Source: an uncultured Thermomicrobia bacterium
GTDB taxonomy: Bacteria; Chloroflexota; Chloroflexia; Thermomicrobiales; JALYUS01
Assembly (NCBI GenBank): GCA_937968015.1
Contig: CALBSO010000047.1
Coordinates: 1 to 17,688 of the forward strand
DNA length: 17,688 nucleotides
Reading direction: 5' to 3'
Shown here in pieces: positions 14,341 through 17,688 of the stretch. The stretch's first letter is position 1. Each line of letters opens with the position of its first letter. The translations under genes and the position numbers were made by a program. The notes below the pieces were generated by a model. The model did no database searches, was not told the origin of the DNA, and saw only the letters and a program-made list of their open reading frames with translations.

Positions 14341-15486
14341 ATGGAATCTATGATGCGGAGACGGCTGCCGGTACTCGTGGCGGCCGCAGCCCTGCTGGCG
14401 CTCTCGCTCTTCCGGCTGTTGCCGCTCGCGGCCGCGACGGGTTTCGCGGACCCGGCATTCAGTCAGCAATGGAATGCCGCCGAAACGACCGTCCCCAACT
14501 TCTGGGGACCGCTCGCGAATGCGAAAGACGGACAGATGGAGGCATATAACGGTGGTCAGCGGTTGGTGCAGTACTTCGACAAGGCCCGAATGGAACTGGC
14601 AGGCCCAAACACCGTCACGAACGGCCTCCTCACCGTCGAACTGATCTCCGGCAAGCGTCAGATCGGCGACACCACCTTCGCCTCCTATCCTCCCTCCAAC
14701 TCGCCTGTCGCCGGCGATCCCGGTGACTCCTACCTCACCTACAAGGCCCTCGCCGCCCTCCCCGCCAAGGTCGCCCAGGACTCCTCGCCCGTCTCCCGCG
14801 TCTTCAACCCCGATGGCTCCTTCGGCAACGATGCCGCTCTCGGCAGCGACCCGAACGCCGCCTTCGGCAGCTATCAAAGCGATCCCGGCGGGGTGTACGG
14901 GCATAACATTCCCAAGGGGATGTGGGACTATCTACAGAAGTCGCCGGTGCCGTGGCTGGGGGCGACGGGCTACCCGATCACGGAGGCGTTCTGGGCGAAT
15001 GTAAAGGTGAAAGGGGTGATGAAGCCGGTATTGGTACAGGCATACCAGCGGCGGGTGTTGACGTACACGCCGGGGAACCCGCAGGGGTTTCAGGTGGAGA
15101 TGGGAAATATCGGGCAGCACTACTACCAGTGGCGGTACGTGACCGCGCCGGACGGGAGTAATGTCACCCCCACGCCCACCGTCACCAGTACCCCGACGTC
15201 CGGGATTACCGTCGTCATCGTGTCCGCGCCCGGCGCCCATCCCGGCAACGCGACGAACCTCACCATCAAGACCGCGCCGGGCGCGATCTGCACGCTCGAC
15301 TACAAGCCGCCGGGGGGGACAACGAGCGAGCGCCAGGGCACCGCGATCGCCGCGGACAAGGATGGCATGGTGACGTTTTCCTTCGCGGCCGGTGGGAACT
15401 TGAAGCATCCCTTCCCATCAGGCCAGGGGGTCGAGACCGTGACATGCAACGGTATAACCGTGACACAGACCATCCCGATCGGCTGA
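14341..15486 (+). CDS. Secreted protein with Chloroflexota-type repeat region and Ig-like C-terminus
   Basis: 381 residues. A basic start followed by LPVLVAAAALLALSLF gives a signal peptide of about 33 residues. The main domain carries VPNFWGPLANA, LVQYFDKARMEL, TNGLLTVELISGKRQIGD, GHNIPKGMWDYL, GYPITEAFWANVKVKG and RRVLTYTPGNPQGFQVEMGN with YYQWRY. I have seen this pattern in many extracellular proteins of Chloroflexota, but its function is unknown to me. A TP-rich linker (TPTPTVTSTPTS, about 274-285) leads to an Ig-like beta domain with two cysteines (AICTLDY, VTCNGI) that may form a disulfide. ATG 14341 is preferred since AGGGGG is 4 nt upstream; ATG 14338 is only 1 nt from it. A hairpin overlaps the stop codon. 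Confidence 0.85.
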   Translation: MESMMRRRLPVLVAAAALLALSLFRLLPLAAATGFADPAFSQQWNAAETTVPNFWGPLANAKDGQMEAYNGGQRLVQYFDKARMELAGPNTVTNGLLTVELISGKRQIGDTTFASYPPSNSPVAGDPGDSYLTYKALAALPAKVAQDSSPVSRVFNPDGSFGNDAALGSDPNAAFGSYQSDPGGVYGHNIPKGMWDYLQKSPVPWLGATGYPITEAFWANVKVKGVMKPVLVQAYQRRVLTYTPGNPQGFQVEMGNIGQHYYQWRYVTAPDGSNVTPTPTVTSTPTSGITVVIVSAPGAHPGNATNLTIKTAPGAICTLDYKPPGGTTSERQGTAIAADKDGMVTFSFAAGGNLKHPFPSGQGVETVTCNGITVTQTIPIG

Positions 15487-15656
15487 GTTCCTCAGCGAGC
15501 CATGCAGGCGGCCGCGGATCACTGGATGCACCGTCCGGATTCCCGTACGCGGGGAGCGGGACGATCTGGCGCGCGGTCCCACGCGCTGAGCGATGCATGG
15601 TACGATGAGCGCGACATCTTCACGCGGCAGAGCATTGTGGTAAAGGCGGGGGTGCC

Positions 15657-17357
15657 ATGGCGGCGGCACAGCGAGCGAAGCAGGCGGTCGGCAACAGTTT
15701 CCATACCCTGACGCAGCGACAAATCGTCGGGACAATGACGGGCGTGATGCTCACGCTGCTGCTCGCGGCGCTCGACCAGACAATTGTTGGCACGGCGATG
15801 CCACGCATCATCGCCCAACTGAATGGCTTCGACCGCTATGCTTGGGTGACGACCGCGTATCTCCTTACATCCACGGCGTCGGTGCCGATCTTCGGCAAAC
15901 TTTCCGACATCTACGGGCGCAAGTGGTTCTACCTCGCCGGCGCCGTGCTCTTCGTGGCCGCCTCGGCATTGTGCGGAGCGGCGGGCAGCATCCCCGGTGT
16001 GCCCGGCGGCGGCATGACACAACTGATCATCTTCCGCGGCGTGCAGGGCGTCGGCGGCGGCATCATCATTGCGATCACCTTCACGATCATCGGCGACATC
16101 TTTCCGCCCGCCGTGCGCGGTAAATATCAGGGGCTCCTGAGCGCCGTCTGGGGGATGTCCTCCGTCTTCGGGCCGACGCTCGGCGGCTGGATCACGGATA
16201 GTTTCTCGTGGCGCTGGATCTTCTATATCAACCTGCCGGTCGGCATCCTCGCGACCGTCGCGCTCTACTTTGCCTTCCCCTACTTCAAGCCGGAAGGCAT
16301 CAAGCGGGTAATTGACTACACCGGGGTCGTCACCTTGCTCGGTGGCCTCGTCCCGCTCCTGCTCGCGCTGACGTGGGTGACGGATTACGGTTGGGGCTCG
16401 CCGCGCGTGGTCGGGCTCCTCGTCGTTGCGGTCGTGATGCTCGTCGCGTTCGTCCTCGCGGAGACGCGCGCGGTCGAACCGATCCTGCCACTCTCGCTCT
16501 TCCGGGACCGCATCATCGCCCTCTCGACGATCACCGTCTTCCTCAACGGGATGGCAATGTTCGCCGCCATCCTCTTCATCCCGCTCTTCATGCAGACCGT
16601 GATCGGCGTCTCGGCGACGCAATCCGGCTCGCTTCTCACGCCGATGATGGTGATCTGGTCGGTCGGCAGCATCAGCGCGGGGCAATTCGTCGCGCGGGTC
16701 GGGCGGTACAAGGCGCTCGTCCTCTTCGGCCTCGCGCTCATGACGATTGGCCTCCTCCTGCTCGGTCGGATGGGCGCGGGCACGTCGCGCCTCGTTGTCG
16801 TGGGTGACATGCTCCTCGTCGGTGCGGGGATGGGCCTGACGATGCCGATCTTCACGCTGATCGTCCAGAACGCCGCCCCGCAGCGGCAGATCGGCGCGGC
16901 GACGGCGACGGTCCAGTTCTTCCGACAGATCGGCGGCACCGTCGGTGCGGCGGTCTTCGGCTCGATCATGCTCAGTCGCTACAAGGTGCATTTCGATGGC
17001 GCGGTGCCGCGAGGGACGCCCTCGGCGGCGCTGGCTGCCTTCAAGAACCCGCTGCAACTGGCGCAGGTGCTGCCGCAACTCAAAGACCAGTTCGCCGCCT
17101 TCCCGAACGGCGCGCAACTGCTGCAAACCTTGCTCGCCAACACGAAGGATGCCCTCGTCTACGCGATCACCGGTGTCTTCCTGATCAGCATGTTCCTCTC
17201 CGTCGTCGCCTTCGTCATCAACTTCTGGCTGCGGGAGATCCCGCTGCGCGCCTCCTTCGCGCCGCCCGAGACAGCGACCGCCGAAGCGGCACTCGCGGGG
17301 GCCGAAACGCCTCTCGGCGCGCCCGCCCTCAGCGCCCCTGGCCAGGGGGATGACTGA
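15657..17357 (+). CDS. MFS drug exporter, DHA2 (EmrB/QacA) family
   Basis: 566 residues with about 14 hydrophobic segments, as in the DHA2 proton-antiport exporters. Diagnostic motifs are LDQTIVGTAMP (39-49, motif D1), GKLSDIYGRK (80-89, motif A), RGVQGVGGG (127-135, motif B) and GMSSVFGPTLGGW (166-178, motif C). A hydrophilic loop lies between the last two helices (about 445-500), and the C-terminus is an Ala/Pro-rich tail. It should export amphipathic drugs or secondary metabolites; the substrate is not readable. GGGGG lies 4 nt before the ATG, a weak ribosome site. The stop TGA overlaps the first unit of a heptamer repeat. No regulator gene lies next to it. Confidence 0.95.
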   Translation: MAAAQRAKQAVGNSFHTLTQRQIVGTMTGVMLTLLLAALDQTIVGTAMPRIIAQLNGFDRYAWVTTAYLLTSTASVPIFGKLSDIYGRKWFYLAGAVLFVAASALCGAAGSIPGVPGGGMTQLIIFRGVQGVGGGIIIAITFTIIGDIFPPAVRGKYQGLLSAVWGMSSVFGPTLGGWITDSFSWRWIFYINLPVGILATVALYFAFPYFKPEGIKRVIDYTGVVTLLGGLVPLLLALTWVTDYGWGSPRVVGLLVVAVVMLVAFVLAETRAVEPILPLSLFRDRIIALSTITVFLNGMAMFAAILFIPLFMQTVIGVSATQSGSLLTPMMVIWSVGSISAGQFVARVGRYKALVLFGLALMTIGLLLLGRMGAGTSRLVVVGDMLLVGAGMGLTMPIFTLIVQNAAPQRQIGAATATVQFFRQIGGTVGAAVFGSIMLSRYKVHFDGAVPRGTPSAALAAFKNPLQLAQVLPQLKDQFAAFPNGAQLLQTLLANTKDALVYAITGVFLISMFLSVVAFVINFWLREIPLRASFAPPETATAEAALAGAETPLGAPALSAPGQGDD

Positions 17358-17386
17358 GCAACGAGTAATGAGGAACGAGTAACGAG
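17356..17386. repeat. Degenerate heptamer array (GAGNAAY x4 plus GAG) at the MFS stop codon
   Basis: The units read GAGCAAC, GAGTAAT, GAGGAAC and GAGTAAC, then GAG. The array begins inside the MFS stop codon TGA. With 17411-17434 it forms an inverted pair around a 24-nt loop. Confidence 0.8.
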
Positions 17387-17410
17387 AGATAGATGATCGA
17401 GGTACGTCGG

Positions 17411-17434
17411 CTCGCTACTCGCTACTCGTTACTG
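17411..17434. repeat. Inverted partner heptamer array before the S66 peptidase gene
   Basis: CTC, then GCTACTC twice, then GTTACTG. This is the reverse-complement arm of 17356-17386 and ends just before the AAAGGAG ribosome site of the next gene, the same layout as at 11322-11459. Confidence 0.8.
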
Positions 17435-17451
17435 CGACAAAGGAGCAACGC

Positions 17452-17643
17452 ATGCCCGAACGACAGAAACCGCCCCGTTTGCAGGCCGGGATGACGCTCG
17501 GCGTCGTCGCGCCGTCGAGCCAGATTTTCGAGCGTTCCGTCACGAATCGTGGCGTCGCGGCGCTGGAGAAGTTGGGCTTCAACGTCGTCTTCGCGCCGCA
17601 CGCGCGGGACTGCTACGGCTATCTCGCCGGATCGGATCGCGAC
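17452..17643 (+). CDS. Peptidase S66 (LD-carboxypeptidase / MccF-like), 5' fragment
   Basis: 64 codons are present before the adapter. The opening RLQAGMTLGVVAPSSQIF is typical of the S66 family, where LxxGDxIgvvaPSs forms the first strand and turn. It is followed by NRGVAALEKLGFNVVFAPHA and GYLAGSDRD, where relatives have GfxxaGtdeeR. S66 enzymes are serine carboxypeptidases that cut L,D bonds in murein tetrapeptides (LdcA) or confer resistance to peptidyl-nucleotide toxins (MccF). The Ser-Glu-His catalytic residues lie beyond the break, so the subtype is not known. AAAGGAG is 6 nt before the ATG. The truncation is technical, not biological. Confidence 0.8.
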
Positions 17644-17688
17644 CTGTCTCTTATACACATCTCCGAGCCCACGAGACAGGCAGAAATC
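17644..17688 (+). other. Nextera transposase adapter and i7 index (library artefact)
   Basis: The last 45 bases are the 19-bp Tn5 mosaic end (17644-17662, starting CTGTCTCTTATAC), the read-2 adapter (17663-17677), the 8-nt string AGGCAGAA, which matches a Nextera i7 index (17678-17685), and the first three bases of the next adapter part. This is not genomic sequence. It creates a false minus-strand ORF beginning MYKRQ. Confidence 0.98.

Noticed and set aside
15482..15496. Intrinsic terminator after the secreted protein
   Set aside because: GCTGAG-TTC-CTCAGC makes a 6-bp hairpin over the stop codon, but there is no U tract, so it is not called.
15519..17126. Long 535-codon open frame antisense to the MFS exporter
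   Set aside because: It is extremely rich in Arg, Asp, Glu and His, typical of the reverse strand of GC-rich coding DNA. The MFS motifs on the plus strand are decisive.
17422..17658. Minus-strand ORF starting MYKRQ
   Set aside because: The start lies inside the adapter. This is a known artefact and the plus strand carries the S66 gene.

Overview
The window looks like a contig end from a Chloroflexota-type bacterium (inference). The evidence is GC-rich coding sequence and a secreted protein of a kind I associate with that phylum, carrying YFDKARMEL, RRVLTYTPGNP and MGNIGQHYYQWRY followed by a TP-rich linker and an Ig-like tail. A CruA/CruP-type lycopene cyclase relative and a small Rieske protein are also present. 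The last 45 bases are Nextera library adapter plus index, not genomic DNA.

Region 1 (1-4927, minus strand) is the 5' end of a nonribosomal peptide operon. A near-consensus promoter (TTGACA, 17 nt, AATAAT) precedes a freestanding adenylation-thiolation protein. Next come a cytochrome P450 and an NRPS that begins with a condensation domain and runs off the left edge. The P450 stop and the NRPS start overlap as ATGA. The adenylation pocket reads DAWFLGNVVK, a known leucine code, so the cassette suggests loading of leucine on a carrier protein, perhaps with oxidation by the P450 before condensation.

Region 2 (about 4930-5950) is more AT-rich and gene-poor. It holds a doubtful zinc-ribbon ORF, a 70-residue hypothetical gene, small inverted repeats and a relic of an IS256-type transposase N-terminus. 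It may be the boundary of an acquired biosynthetic island.

Region 3 (5951-9586, plus strand) holds a uroporphyrinogen-decarboxylase-family protein followed after 22 nt by a HAD-IIA phosphatase. A four-helix membrane protein and a winged-helix protein of the AlkZ-like DNA glycosylase family with a QAQ motif follow.

Region 4 (9623-12335, minus strand) holds an aldo/keto reductase and a SAM methyltransferase, then a Rieske protein whose stop directly abuts the start of a CxxC-less Rdx/SelW-like protein. A 15-bp-arm inverted repeat lies between the divergent reductase and the cyclase-like gene.

Region 5 (12436-17643, plus strand) holds the CruA/CruP-like flavoprotein, the secreted protein, a 14-TM DHA2 MFS exporter and the first 64 codons of a peptidase S66 gene cut by the adapter. 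Heptanucleotide tandem repeats (GAGTAAC, GCGTGGC) fill three of the intergenic gaps, and two of these are organised as inverted pairs from the upstream stop codon to just before the downstream ribosome binding site.
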